Of a stretch of 64,000 nt of DNA, positions 12,610 to 26,545 are shown in pieces. Made by a program: the position numbers and the translations under genes. This stretch comes from Tetrahymena elliotti 4EA (taxonomy: Eukaryota; Ciliophora; Oligohymenophorea; Hymenostomatida; Tetrahymenidae), in contig JH720330.1 of NCBI GenBank assembly GCA_000231825.2, positions 507,555-571,554 on the forward strand, in the 5' to 3' direction. The notes below the pieces were generated by a model, which did no database searches, had not been told where the DNA came from, and saw nothing but the letters and a program-made list of their open reading frames with translations. Position 1 is the stretch's first letter. Every line of letters begins with the position of its first letter.

Positions 12610-15600
12610 GATCCCTTTTGATTAAGAGGAAAGTGGTAAAAATGTAGAAAAAAAAGCAAACAGTTGTGATTTTGTTTTGCCTGATGATGTTCAAGAAGAA
12701 GGTATAATTAAAAGTATCGAAGCATATGAAATATCAAACATCAAATTGATTTTCTCTTACTTTTTATTTGTATTTAGTGGAGGTATCTTATACCTTTTTT
12801 CAAGATGGCAAATAAATTTCAAAATTTTAATTTAAATGAAATCTTGTGATTAATCCAAAGCTAGATTCTTAAAGATTACATCTGGAGGTAATATACTAAC
12901 TGAATAGCTTATTTTTAATGTAAAGTATTATTTATTTAACTTAGATGATGTAGAAACGCTTGAATAAGTTTTTATTAAAGAAATGAATATAGACAATAAG
13001 CTTAAGGAATATCTTGTAAATATTTTCAACATTAAAATTATCAATATTTAAAGTAGAAATATATCTAAAATGCAACAAAAAATAAAAATAACTCAAATAA
13101 CTTACACTTCTATTTATTTAATTGAATTAGAATTATCAATAATAATTCTTTTAAAAGAAATCAAATTAATGAGAGATCGCATAACTAAAAGATATTTATA
13201 GGTTTTAATTATAGATATTTACGTTAGCTTTGAATATATTTTTAGAAAGAAATTTGAGAAAATTACTAACACAATATTTAATTAAAAATAGACATTTACA
13301 TTTAGATTATACTCATATTATTTTGATGATTTTCAGAATTCTTTTCATCCTATACAATTTGCTCTCAACAGAAAAACGAATAATGAAATTCATACATAGT
13401 ATGGTAGAGGTATTAAAGATTAAGAAGGTTTAGATTAGCTTAAATCTATTTATGGGCTTAACAATACTGAAATACCTGATAAAACAACAGTTAAAATATT
13501 ATTTGATGAAGTCCTTTCTCCATTCTATCTTTTCTAATTATTCAGTTTCGTTCTATGGTTTATATTACCCTATTACTACTATGCCACTATTATTCTAGTT
13601 ACTTCAGTTTTCTCAGCTGTGGTAAATCTCTTAGAAGCCAAAAGCAACTACACTAAACTTAAAAAAATGAGTTACTTTGAAACACCAGTTTATGTATATA
13701 GGTGTATTTAAGACTACATTATACAGGTAAATATTTTCATAAATTTACTCATAATAAAGGAGAAACTAATTATTTATACAAACAAAAAGTACTAAAAATA
13801 TAAATTAAATAGTAAAAATAAAATGTAAAAGATTATTTCTTGGTTCAAATTTAAGAATTTCTTTTCAAATGAATATTCAGTAAAAATAGTTGTAAATAAT
13901 CCTTAAAAATAGAAAATAAATGTTTCTCTTTTGGCTACTATGTGATTCATCATATTTTAAATATATAAATTTTTGATTTGTGACACATGACAAAATGAAC
14001 CCAAATTTAATTTTTATTTTTCGTTTAATTAATTTCTCATAAAAATTTTGAATATGAAAAATGATGTATTTAAAATGATATTGAATTACAAATTAAATGA
14101 AAAAGCAAATTGAAAGAAAATATGCTTTTAAATTGATTCCATATTTTCAATTTAATACTCATCTTATTTTAAAATATACTAATAATAATTTTGTAATAGG
14201 GATAAGGTGTGTTGAACATTGCGTTAGAAATTATTAAGAAAAGATAAGAGATATCCTCTATTAATTTGGTTCCTGGCGATATCATAGAAATAACTGATGG
14301 ACAACTTATGCCTTGTGATGTTATTTTACTTAATGGATCATGTATCATGAACGAATCCATGCTTACTGGAGAATCTATTCCTATTATGAAATCGTCTTTA
14401 CCTTATAACAATAATTATTATAGCTCATAAGATGAAGGTAAATAATCTACATTATTTGCTGGTACTAAATGTATAGAAACAAGGTATTTATTAATTCTTT
14501 AATTAATTATTTTACATTTTTTAATATTCTAAATAAACAACAATTATAGATACTATATGAAAGGTAAGATTCCTGTACTTGGCTTGGTTAGTTAAACTAG
14601 CTTTAATACTATGAAAGGGCAACTTGTTAGATCAATTTTATATCCTAAGAGCAATTCTTTTTCATTTTATGTTGATTCACTTAAATTCATAGGTTGTATG
14701 GCTGTTATGTCAGTTCTTGGCTTTATTTATTCTCTTCCTGATTAAATTTAAGGACTCAGAGAAGGATTTGTTGATCCTAGAGATATGTTTTTACATTCAT
14801 TAGATCTTGTCACAATTACTGTTCCTCCTGCTTTACCTACTTGTCTTTCTGTAGGTATATCCTTTGCAATAAATAGACTTAAAAATTGTAAAATATTTTG
14901 TATATCACCACCAAAGGTAATTTCTTATTTGAATTCAACAATTAAATAGATCTCACCCAACAACAATATTTGCTAAACAATCCAAAAAAATAAATTAAAT
15001 AAATTTATTTTAAAATTTCAAATTTCTTAGAAATATTACTTTACTTAATAAATGTATGAATGAATTAAAATGACAAAATAAAAAATTACAATATAAAATG
15101 TTAAATTATATGTTTTTCTTATTAATACAGGTTAATATTTCAGGAAAAGTAACAGTAATGTGCTTTGATAAAACAGGTACATTAACAGAAGAAGGGCTAG
15201 ATATGTATGGTGTTCGTCCAGTATGTTATAACTCACCCAATAATGTAAATTTTTTGAAGCTTGTTGAAGAAGCTAAGGACTTGGGTAAGAACAAGAAAGT
15301 GAAATTAAGTACTATTGCAGAAGACGAGCAGATTTATGGGGAATAAAATCCTTTTTCTTTTGTAGGAGATCCAGAGATTGTTTTGAAAGAATGCATGGCA
15401 AGTTGCCATGGTATAACTAGAGTTAAAGGAGAACTAATTGGTGACCCTTTAGAAGTAAAGATGTTTGAGGCTACATAATGGGAATTGATTGAAAATGATA
15501 TGGGAAAATATGATGAATTGGTACTTGCTATTGTTTAGCCTCCTTAAAAACAAGAATTAAATAACGAGATGAGTGCAATTGAAAGATCGATCATGAAGAA

Positions 15601-18166
15601 AACACTTCCTACCTCTATTGGTATTGTAAAAAGATTCGAATTCTCCTCTAAGCTTTAGAGAATGAGTACAATAGTACGTAACATTTCAAATGATACTGAT
15701 TTCTTTAGATTGCATGTTAAGGGCTCTCCTGAAAAAATATTTGAACTGTCTCTTCCTTCTTCAATTCCTCGTAACTTCCACAAAGTAAATTTTATTTTTA
15801 TATTCAATAGATAAAGATCCAAAATTTACTATCTCATTTTTTTTAAAATATCTTTTAAATAGTTTATTTTAAAAATTGAAAATTTGTAAATGAAAAGGTA
15901 CTTGACTTTTATGCAAGGAAAGGGTTCAGAGTGTTGGCTTTTGGTATTAGAATATTAAAAATGACATATAGAAAACTTTAGAAAATGGACAGGGAAGATT
16001 TAGAAAAAGATTTAATATTTACAGGATTACTAATTATGGAGAATAAGCTTAAGCCTATAACAACGGAAATTATTGATAAGCTTTCTCATGCTAATATAAG
16101 AACAATTATGGTTACAGGAGATAATGCTTTGACTGCTATTTCAGTTGGAAGATAATGTAATATAGTTAGATAAGATATGAGAGTTTATTTTGGAGATTTA
16201 CAGGATGATCCAGATAACCCTGATGAATAATATATTGAATGGAAAGATTTTGAGCTAGGTGATAAAGTTTTAGATGAAGATAATCTAGAACCTGTCGGTG
16301 GAGTTGCTTAATATTAGGAAGAAGGAGTACCAGAAATTAAAGAAGAAAAAGAAATGTTTGAGGAATTAGAAGAGATCATAGAATAAAATGAAAAAAAAAT
16401 GTCAAGTTGTCGTAATAGTATTAAGAGTCCTTTTAGTGCTCTCACAGGAACCAATAGAAGATCTCTTTTTAATTAATTGAATAAGCTAAGAAAATCTGTT
16501 GGTTTCGCTTCTGCTTTAGATTTGCCAGATCAATTGAATAACCATGATGAAAATAATTAAGAAGGTGAAGAATAGCAAAATGAAGAGGTTCCTGAAAAGG
16601 AAGAAATGCATGCCTTAGTTTATACAGATATTAATATGCTTGCTAAATACAAGGAGTAACAAGTTCCATGGGTCAATTAAGAAACTTTTGCTCTTGCTAT
16701 TACAGGAAGAGCTTTTTCAAAGATCATTTCAGAAGCTGATCATAGTGAGGCTAAGACACAATTAGCTGAGACTATGCTTCAGAGAACTTAAATATTTGCA
16801 AGAATGAAACCTGATGAAAAAGCCCTTCTATTGTAATCTCTTTAAAAATTGCCATGGAAGCCCACATGTGGCATGTGCGGTGATGGCGCTAATGACTGTG
16901 GTGCATTAAAAACTGCAGACATAGGTATTTCGTTATCAGAAGCTGAAGCTTCTATTGCTGCTCCCTTTACTTCAAAAATCTAAGATATCTCCTGTGTTGT
17001 TTCAGTAATTATTTACATTCTTAAAAGAATTTTACAATAAATATTTTCATTTATTTTATAGCTATTAAAAGAAGGAAGAGCTGCTTTGGTTACCAGTTTC
17101 TCCTGTTTTAAGTTTATGGCTTTATATTCAATGATTTAGTTTTTCACAACCACTTTATTATACACTGTACAGTCACTTCCAGGTGATTTCTAATTCTTAT
17201 ATTGGGATGTTGTCATTATTCTCCCTCTAGCTTTCTTTATGGGACTTACAGAGTCTTATGAAAAGCTTTCTAAATAAGTTCCAGGTTCAAGCTTAGTTTC
17301 TTTCCCCGTTTTGTGTTCAGTTATTGGCTAAGTAGCTATTAACGGTTTATTCTAAGTAAAATTTAAGAAAAAGATATGATAAAATATGAACAATTTTTAT
17401 TATTTGAATTAAATAAATAGATCTATTTATTCTTTACCCTCAAAAGTTAAAGCTGGTACTTATCTGTAAAGCAAGCTCATACTTATATTGGAGATCTAGA
17501 TGAGTTAGATGGAAGAAAATCCTGTTATGAATCAACAGTATTTTATTTTAATTTTATCTATTAAGCAATGCCATTTCATAATTATCATTAAAATATGAAA
17601 ATTATTTTTTAAATAAAGAAAATTAAACTATTGTTAATCATAATAAAATCATTTAAAATTCATTAAAAATTTTTAGTCTCTTTCAATTTATTTAAACACA
17701 TTTTTTGTAAAATAGACTTTATTCTTCTTCACTAATTTTCAATACGTAGCTACTTGTTTATCTTTCTCTATTGGTAAGCCCTTTAAAAAGCCTTTTTATA
17801 CAAATTTATACTTTACTGGTTCAGTGATAGTAATTATTTTGATTGGTATATATGTACAGCTATTCTATGATCCCTTTACAAAATACATGTTAGATGTAAA
17901 ATAAATTTTTATTTAATTTATTTTTAGTTAATATTATTTGCTAAAATAAATAGATATTTGATAAAGTGTAAAGAGATGATGAAGAACCTATTTCTGTTAT
18001 GCCAAAATCTTGGAATTACTATTGTTTATATCTTTCTGCAATTAATTTTGTAGTCTGCATATTCTTTGAAAGATTTGTGTTAAGGTTTTTGACATTCTTA
18101 TACTTGAAAATAAAAGGATAAAACATAAAATAAATCAGTACTCTTTAGCCTCAAAAGAAATAATGA
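12610..18166 (+). CDS. P5B-type cation-transporting ATPase (ATP13A family), copy 2, start unresolved
   Basis: Supported exons: 12610-12887, 12945-13015, 13292-13726, 14200-14483, 14550-14916, 15131-15784, 15898-17004, 17062-17355, 17421-17537, 17716-17895 and 17954-18166, about 1,333 codons plus a missing first exon. The same motifs appear as in copy 1: [47 protein letters not shown]. Several exons have the same length as in copy 1 (71, 294, 117 and 180 bases), so the pair arose by tandem duplication after the introns were in place. Copy 2 has one extra intron at 14484-14549. The introns 12888-12944 and 13016-13291 are multiples of three without TGA, so whether they are spliced is inferred from copy 1 rather than forced by the frame. 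The cytoplasmic nucleotide-domain region is longer than in copy 1, with an acidic insertion. Substrate unknown. Confidence 0.88.
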
Positions 18167-19838
18167 TTTAAAAATAAAAATTGATGAAAGTATGTATACC
18201 AATCTAAATGATTGATCTATTACCATCTAGCTAAACAAACCATATATAAATTAATTACTAGTTAAGAGTTTGAATGATATTTTTAAATTTATTGTCTATA
18301 ATTTATCAAAATGTATTTATTTTTATTTTAAATATTTTCATGAAATATTCCTATTCATTCCAAGCTATGCTCTTTCCAAACAAACAATTATTATATCAAT
18401 CTATTTACATTGATTTTCAATGAATTTTTCATATCTATAATTTCTAATATTTTAATAAATATGTTTATTTATTTCTTTAGATTTTCAAAGATAAACATTC
18501 ATTTTTGTTTTTGAAGTAAAATTTTTCAGAAATTGAAAAAGATTATTTTGAGAAATATTTCAAGCAAGTCAATAAAAAAATCTAAAATAAATTTGAAAAA
18601 GAAAAAAAATTTAATCAAATAAATTACTTATAAAATGTAACTTAAATTAGAAATTAAAGCACGATTAATTAATGTTGCAATTTTACTGAAGAAAACACTA
18701 TGGACTTCCTATTAGAGTTTATCAATTATCAATAATATTTTTTAATCTCATGAAAAAATTGAAAAAAGTTTTAAAATATTTTAAGTAAAATTTAGTTATT
18801 AAGATTTTTAATAAATCTAACTTAGCACTTTCAAAAATTAATTAATTTATTAAAATTATATTCAGAATTGATAAAAATGAAAAGGAATCCAAATTATAGA
18901 AGGATATTGTTAATCAAATATTTTAGAAATTCCAATTTATATTGTATATCCATACAATAACATCTTGCCTAATTTTAGCATAGAAAATAATTAAAAGGTG
19001 AAGATTACTTAATTTAGAAAGCAAATAAGAACTACTTAAATTTCTTATTTAAGAAATTAATTCTTACTAACAAAATATAATTTGAAATACTCATTAATTA
19101 AATATTAATTAATATGATTAAAATATTTGTTATTACAAATTAAAATTTTCAGAAAAGTAATTCAGTTAAAATTACCTTATTGTTTATGGTAAAACAGTTT
19201 AAAAAAATATTTTATAATTTGCTAATTATTTATCTCATTTTAAAAATAAGAACAAAATATGATTCGTTTCGGATAAGTATTTTATTATGATTGTAAAGTA
19301 ATTTTGCTCGATAATTTGATAATTATTATTTTTAATCAAATGAAATTTATCTATTCCAGCATTTATTATTATAATATATTTACTAAAATGATGGTTTCCA
19401 CGAATTAATTTAGAGATAGTCATTAAAGACTATGATTTAAACATAGAATTTTCATTAGTCTGAAGTAAGAAAAAGCAAAGCCAAAATTTTTAATGTTTTT
19501 TTGTTCTTTTTCCAATAAGATGCATTATCTAATTTACAATGAGTATCACTAACAATATTTTGAAAATATTAACAAAATAGTAAATAAGAAAAACAAAGTA
19601 AACAAACTCAATTATTCCATATACAAATAAACAAACAAAAAACAAAAAAATTGATATAGATACATAACTATTTCTTAAATAACTTAAGTTTTTTTTTGAA
19701 AAAAATTTTTATAAGTAAAAAAGCTATTAATCAATTAATTTTTTGATAATTGATAAATTATTATTTGTTAATACATTTAAAAGGGATTAAATAAGATACA
19801 AATCAAATTATTAGTTTAAGATATATCATTCTAATTTA
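18167..19838. other. Intergenic AT-rich stretch
   Basis: Long A/T-rich tract with no recognisable gene on either strand. A repeated AACAAA-type simple motif occurs near 19590-19650. It contains the 3' flank of the second P5B gene and the upstream region of the channel gene. Confidence 0.5.
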
Positions 19839-22800
19839 ATGTAGACAGAAAATGCCTAGCTTCTTGAGATGTAAGGTATGCTAAGCACAGTGAATAGGGA
19901 TAATGTTTAAACAGTATAGACCTAGTTTAATACAGAAAGAGAAAAAGATAAAAACAATTAGGCTATTAAAAATGAAATTCCAACTGCTATGAGTTAAAGC
20001 CTAGAAAGTTAAAACAAAGAAAAATATAATTCTGATAAAAAAATGCAGCAAACAGAAAAACTATGTAGAAAGAAGCTTTCCCCTCTTTCGAAAGATTAAA
20101 GGCATGATGATGATGGAAACTAATTTAATACAGAGTCGCAGAGCAATTATTTTAAAAGTGGGACTAAGATCAACATAAATGCTTAATTATTAAATGGAGG
20201 ACCTTCAGCGGTTTTATCTAATTAATCTTAGAACTTTTTAGTGTCACCATCTAACACTTTCTTAATGAAAGAAAATGAAGAAATTCAGTAGATTGTTGAG
20301 GGTAAAATAAACTTAGATGATGGATAGACTAATAGGGTATTAATATCAAAATAAGGTTCAGAACAATAGTAGAAATAAGGGTTCCTTGGTATTATAGAAG
20401 ATGGGCATATCTATCAACCAAATATTCATTCAACTAGATCTATACCTAGTTTTGTAGACAGACTTGCTTTGAATAAAAAGACTAAAACTCTTACTTCGTT
20501 TCTACCATCTATTTTTTAAAAAACAAATAGTAATTTGAAAGCAGATAAAAGTGTTGAATCTAACTTATCTAAAATGGTTCGGTTTGTCAAACTAAAGAAA
20601 TAAGTTGTAGAAATGAAAAGATTTTTTGTAAAATCCTAACATTATAAGGACATAATATCTTAATTTAACAATCCATTTATTAGAGTTTTAGATGATCTAA
20701 GTGCTAATTCAATAGATAATAATAGTGCTGCATATGCTATTTTTCATTATCTAAAAACTATCAAACTTTACTAGATGTTAGCTAAAGTGCTTTAATATAT
20801 ACCTGTCATTGAACCATCTAGCAAGTTTAAGTTAGTTTGGGATTTATTGATTGGAACTGTTTTTATGACTTATTTTTTTATTATCCCAATTCATGTTGCT
20901 ATTAACGTTTCTATTCATGCATTAATTACTCCTTATGTAGGATATACTTTGCATTTAATGATGTTAGTAGATATAGTGTTCTCTATGGTTACAGGTTACT
21001 TTGAAAAGGGAGTTAATATCAATAATAAAAAAAAGATCTTTATTTATTACATTAAATACTATTTATGGAGTGATGCAATTGCTTAAATGCCTCTTTTAAT
21101 TAGTGAACTTGGCAACTAAGACTCCTAAATGGAAAAAATATTTGTCCTTTTCTTTTTTGTAAAACTGAGAAATTTTCAAAAGATTTTTAGGAAATTTGAA
21201 GATAGCTTTCATCTTACTCCCAAAACTTCTAATATTATTTCTCTTATCAAATTAATCTTAAACATTCTCTTCTTCTCTCATATATTTGGCTGTATTTGGT
21301 TATTTTTAGGTCTTTAATAATATTAAAATAATGATATAAGTTGGCTCAGAAAAATTAACATGGAAGGTAATTTCTTTTAATTATTTTTTAGATTATTCCA
21401 GCAGAAAAAATACCTTTAAATACAAGGCTTTTTAATTAAAAAAATTATTTTTCTTTCGAAATAAAAGTATTTTTTTTAAAAAATAATCATATCAACAATT
21501 TTTAGTTTGGATTTTGAATATAAATGAAGTGAAATTAATTTTAATAATTATTTAAAACTAATGTTGGTGAAGAGTTGTTTAAAAATATACTAATATTTTC
21601 TTCAAAAGTAAAAGCAGCATACTTTAAAAAAATAATTAAAATATGTTTTCTTTATGTTTTACCAAAAAAAAAAAAACCCTTCTTTGAATAGTTTCAAATT
21701 CATTTTAATAGTGTACAGATTCACAAGGAAAAGAGCAAAAAGAATAAGGATAATTATAATTAAATTTAGAAATTGAATTTTCTCTCAAATCATCTCTCCC
21801 TAATTCCCTAATTAATAGACAAATTTAACAAATAAAAATGCATTCTTTTTACAAAGAATTTACTAAATATCTATTCATTTTTATATATTTTTAATAAAAA
21901 GAGGAAATATGGGCTAATTAATACATAGCTGCATACTATTTTTCTACTGTTACTATGATTACAGTTGGATATGGAGATATATCGCCTGCAAATAATTTGG
22001 AAAGAGTTGCTTGTATTGGCACTATGTTAATATCATGTGTTATTTTTGCTTATACAATCAGTTAAATTGGGTAAATTTTCTCAGATTTATTTTCACAAGA
22101 TAGATAGATGAAAGAGTTCTTTTACATTATTAATGACTATATGGATAACAAAAATATAAACTTTTCTTTGCAGTACAGAATTAGAGAGTACTTAGATTTC
22201 TATTGGAGAGAATAAGATCAAAATAAGAGTGATCTAGAAAAAAAAATCATTGATTCTTTAAGTGATAATTTGAGAGAAAAACTAATGGTTGAAGCTAACA
22301 GGATAATTTTTAAAGATTATGGAATTTTTAGTGCTAACTTCAATAGCTCAATTATACTTAAAATGATTCCAATTATTTAAGTTATGCACACTACACCCAA
22401 TTAAGTTATTTTCTCAGAAGGTTAATCAGATGATGATATGTTTATTTTCTTTATTGAAAAAGGAAAAGTTGAAATTTGTCGTGAATAAGACTCAGCAAAT
22501 GCCAACAAACCTAATGGAGATAAAATTTAAAAAAGAATTGCTAGTTTAGGGCCTGGTTAGTGTTTCGGAGCTTGGAGTTTCTTCACAAACTAAGATCGCA
22601 AAGAGATGGCAAGAAGTTTAGAAGTAAATAATTAAAAATGAACATTAATTTTATTTTAAATATTTTAATGAAAAAGTTTTCTAAGCTATTAATGGTGAGA
22701 AGATCTGACTTTTTACAGCTGATTGCAGACATACCCTCTGAGATGGAAAAATTTAACAACATAAAGGATGCTATTATTTTTGAGAATAACAATGAATTTT

Positions 22801-25800
22801 TAGAATTTAGATGTGAGTGCTGTTAGAGCCACAATCATGAGATATAGCACTGCCATTATTTTCATTACTCTCCTGATAAATACATTATTATTAAGAAAGA
22901 TAATAGAAAATATTTAAGTTAAATCAGAGATAGTTTTTAGAGGAAAAGAATCATCTAATTTGGGTTCACCAGCTCTTTTAAAGAACTAAGTTAAGCAGTT
23001 GGATTTTTATTTTTATTTTTGGGTGAAATTTTTTTATTATAAATTAATTTTGTATATAGGCAGAGAGGTGGAAAAATTAAAATGAACAAGCAGCTGAGGA
23101 ATATCTACAGGAATACCTAATGTTTGATTAGATTAGTAGAGAAGATGATTCATAAGATGGAGAATATGACGATGAAGATGCCCTTAAATATAACAGCTCT
23201 GAAGATAGTGTTGATGAAAACTATGAGGAAGATACTGAATCTTACTATGATGAAGATAATAGTCAGAGCGAGGAGAGTAAAAAAGGAAAAAAGAATAAAT
23301 ATAATTCTGTCATAAATGAGGAGGGAGAAAATGAACAGAATTCATCTTATTAGATTTATAAGAGTGGCAATTTACATTAGCTAAATAGTGAACTTAATAT
23401 GACTATTGTTAATTCAACACCATTGCATGATGCAAGTTAATCTTTAGCCAAAAAAATAAGCTAGATTCATCAAGGTGTAGAACAAGAAGAAGATAATGTT
23501 AGATAAAAAAAGAGATAAATTACTAGTATATTTAATAAAATGCATCTTTCTAAGTTACTTGAATAAGATGAATAATCACTTACCTCATAGAATATGATCA
23601 CTTCAGATTAAGGTTCTTCTGGAATGAATCCTAAGAAATTGAATAAATTAAATTAAGATGAGTGCATAATATCACCTATTCAAAATGCAAAAAAGAATGA
23701 TAATGCTTAGACAAGTAATAGAAGCATCAAGATGGAATAGAATAGTTAAGGCAAAAATAATAATGAAAACATGAATAGCTCAGATATTAATATTGTTAAA
23801 AGGGCTGGTTTTAAGTAATTAACTATTATGACAAACTCTGATTTAGGAAGTATTAGAACAATTAACAAAGCAGGCCAAACAGTCTCTATTTCTCCTAAAT
23901 AATTAAAAAAATAGGGTACACTCTAAATGTACGATCAAGAACTCTCTTTGGATTAAAATTCTGAGAAAGAATAGTCTCCTTAACTATTATTTATAGCTGA
24001 TTTTGATTAATTCTATGATAAATAAGGAAATAAAGAAGCAAAAAATAGGTTAATTTTAGATTCAAAAAGTTAACTTGATGATTTCAATTTGGATAAAGAA
24101 GAAAATAATACAATTCCAAGCTTAAGTCATAAAAGATAATCTAAAGAAACACCTCAATAATAAAATATTTTCAGTAAACCAAGCTAGCAATTAACTTCTA
24201 TTGTAAATATTAGAGAAATTAATTAAAAAAACTAAGAGACCTAAAGAAAGGTAAAAAAAGAAAAGAGCGTTAAAATAAATAACACCAATGAAGATTCTTT
24301 GAAAAGAAAAAGTTCATAAAGATCTTAAACACTTATGACAAATTCTTAATCTGAAATAAAGAGTTAGAAAAGAATTTCCTTTACTAATATAGCAGATGGG
24401 TTCAATTCAGATTTTAATCTTAAGAGGATTAAAAGTAGGTCAAAAGAATTCAATGATAATTTTAACTAAAATAGGTTAAGTTAAGAGTCTCAGCAAAATC
24501 CTCTAAAGAAACGCAAAGATGACTAGTCAAATAAAGAAAGAAGAAAAAGTAGGTCATAAATGAATGGATATGATGTTCCAAAAACTACTTTGACAGAGCT
24601 GATGATTTAAAACGAAACAACATTATCAAATTCAGAAAAAAATAAAAGAAAATCAATGACTAACAAATTTGGAGATTATGAATACAAGCACACACAAATT
24701 TAAAATACTTATTCTCCAAGTATTTAAAGAAGATCTATTGATAAAGAAAAAATTAGGTCATAGTCTTTTAAGAATTTAGGAATTTTAGCATCTAAAAGTT
24801 CTACAAATAACTAAGTAGGTGGTAAATAAGGAAATAATAATACCTAAAACAATTAACAACAAAAATTGATTCATTTAATCAATATGGAAAGCTCAGATTA
24901 AAGCAAGAGCATTAATAATCTAATTAATTAATAAGGGGTTTAAACTAAAAATACTAAAAAAGCAAGCAAAATTGGTTAAAATCTTATTAATTTGCATCAG
25001 CATGAAAGCCTTTTAGAAAACTTTAATCATGATAAGAACTTATAACATATTAAAGATTACAAAGATAGTTAAGTCTCTGAAGAATCTACTCCATATGCAG
25101 AACATGACGAAAAAGCTAGGAAAAAAATTCATAATTCTAAAGACAAACAAAAGGGTAGACTTCCTTCATAATCTAGCTTTAAAAAGAATAAAACAAATTT
25201 GACGACTTAAGATACAAATAACTTATCTCCTTAGTTAAAATATATAAACCATCTCATCCCAGGAAAAAAAAGTTTCTATCCTGATGTTAATTCCCCTTTA
25301 AGTCCTATGCCATCTCCTAGACAAGGGTCATAAGTGAAAAATAATGTTATGAATTTCATTTAAAAGGCCAAAATTGCTAGTTAACTGAATAGAAGTAATA
25401 ATGAAAGTATCAGTTCCTAACACAAAAGTAGATAGGGTGATCAATCTCCAAAATCAGCTTTAAGCATAAAAAAGCAATTTTTAAATTAGAATATGGTTAA
25501 TAGTATCACATACAAAATAGACTCATAAGATGAACTTAATTTCTTACAAAGAAAAAATTTAATTGATCAACAAAACATAACAAATTAAAGAAAGCATAGT
25601 GGTAATGCAGTTAATATGGCAAATTCTATTTCACAATTCAGATAAAACTTTTTAGCAATGAACAAAAATGGATTCAAGAATAGTGAGATAGGAACTCCAC
25701 TTATGAAAGGAAGCAATGAGAATAAAAATTCTCAATTTTAAAAGTAATATTCGAACATGAAATTACAACTTTTACCTTAACAAAGTGCTAATTATGATTA

Positions 25801-26545
25801 ATAAATAATAAATTAGAATAATCTATTGAATGTACTGCCATTAAGTAATCACTCTACTTAATTTTAAAGTCATCAAAGTAGTAATGCCTAGTTATAGTAG
25901 CTATTTTTACAAAACTAATCAGAAAGTGCGAATTACTAGTAAACTCTTAATGATTTTGAAACACTTTTTACAATTATGGAATTCGATGAGCTCAAATCAT
26001 TTTAATATTATTTCCCTAAAGGAAATTATACAAGAGTAGTTGCAAAAGCAGGCAGAATAATTTAAAAACAATTTACTAAGATAATTAAAGTTTTGAAGAA
26101 ATCTAAATTAAGTAAGCGTAACAAAGAAGAATAGGCAATCAAAGATAATCGCAGGGGATCTTAATTATTAAAAAAATTCACTAAGAAGAAATCTACAGGG
26201 CTTGAAACCCCTATGGTAGGTAAATCAAATACCAAAAACAGAAGTGGTTCTGATGAAAAAATAGGATCAAGAAATAGAGGAAGCAGCTTTGCTTTAAATA
26301 AAAATAACCTAGAAGAAAGCATAATTTCATAAGGAAGTGATAACAAAATAAGCTAAAGAGATAGCCCTAAGTCAAAAGAATTAATACCAATTAAATTTAA
26401 TTCAGAAATTGTTGATAAGAATTTACAAAATGTTGTAAACCAAACATCATAATATGACAACAAAAAAGTACAGTCTCCAGTCCAAAAATCTATTTTTAAC
26501 AGAAACTAAGACAAATTCTCAAATGCTGCCAATCTGGAATTTTGA
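19839..26545 (+). CDS. Voltage-gated/cyclic-nucleotide-type potassium channel with a giant disordered C-terminal tail
   Basis: Four exons, 19839-21366, 21902-22623, 22677-22997 and 23060-26545, join in frame to 2,018 codons before TGA. About 330 polar residues precede six membrane segments; S4 (VKLRNFQKIFRKF) has modest positive charge. The pore reads STVTMITVGYGD (near residue 525-535), the potassium selectivity filter. After S6 come a C-linker and a cNMP-binding-type fold (about 670-790). The phosphate-binding cassette reads FGAWSFFT, lacking the acidic residue usual in FGE(I/L), so ligand binding is doubtful. A short cluster CECC...H...C.YFHY (about 835) resembles the Cys/His motif seen after this domain in ciliate channels. 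The last exon adds about 1,160 residues rich in N, S, Q and K, with an acidic start, likely disordered. It probably shapes the membrane potential of the cell or its cilia; gating is not deducible. Confidence 0.92.
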
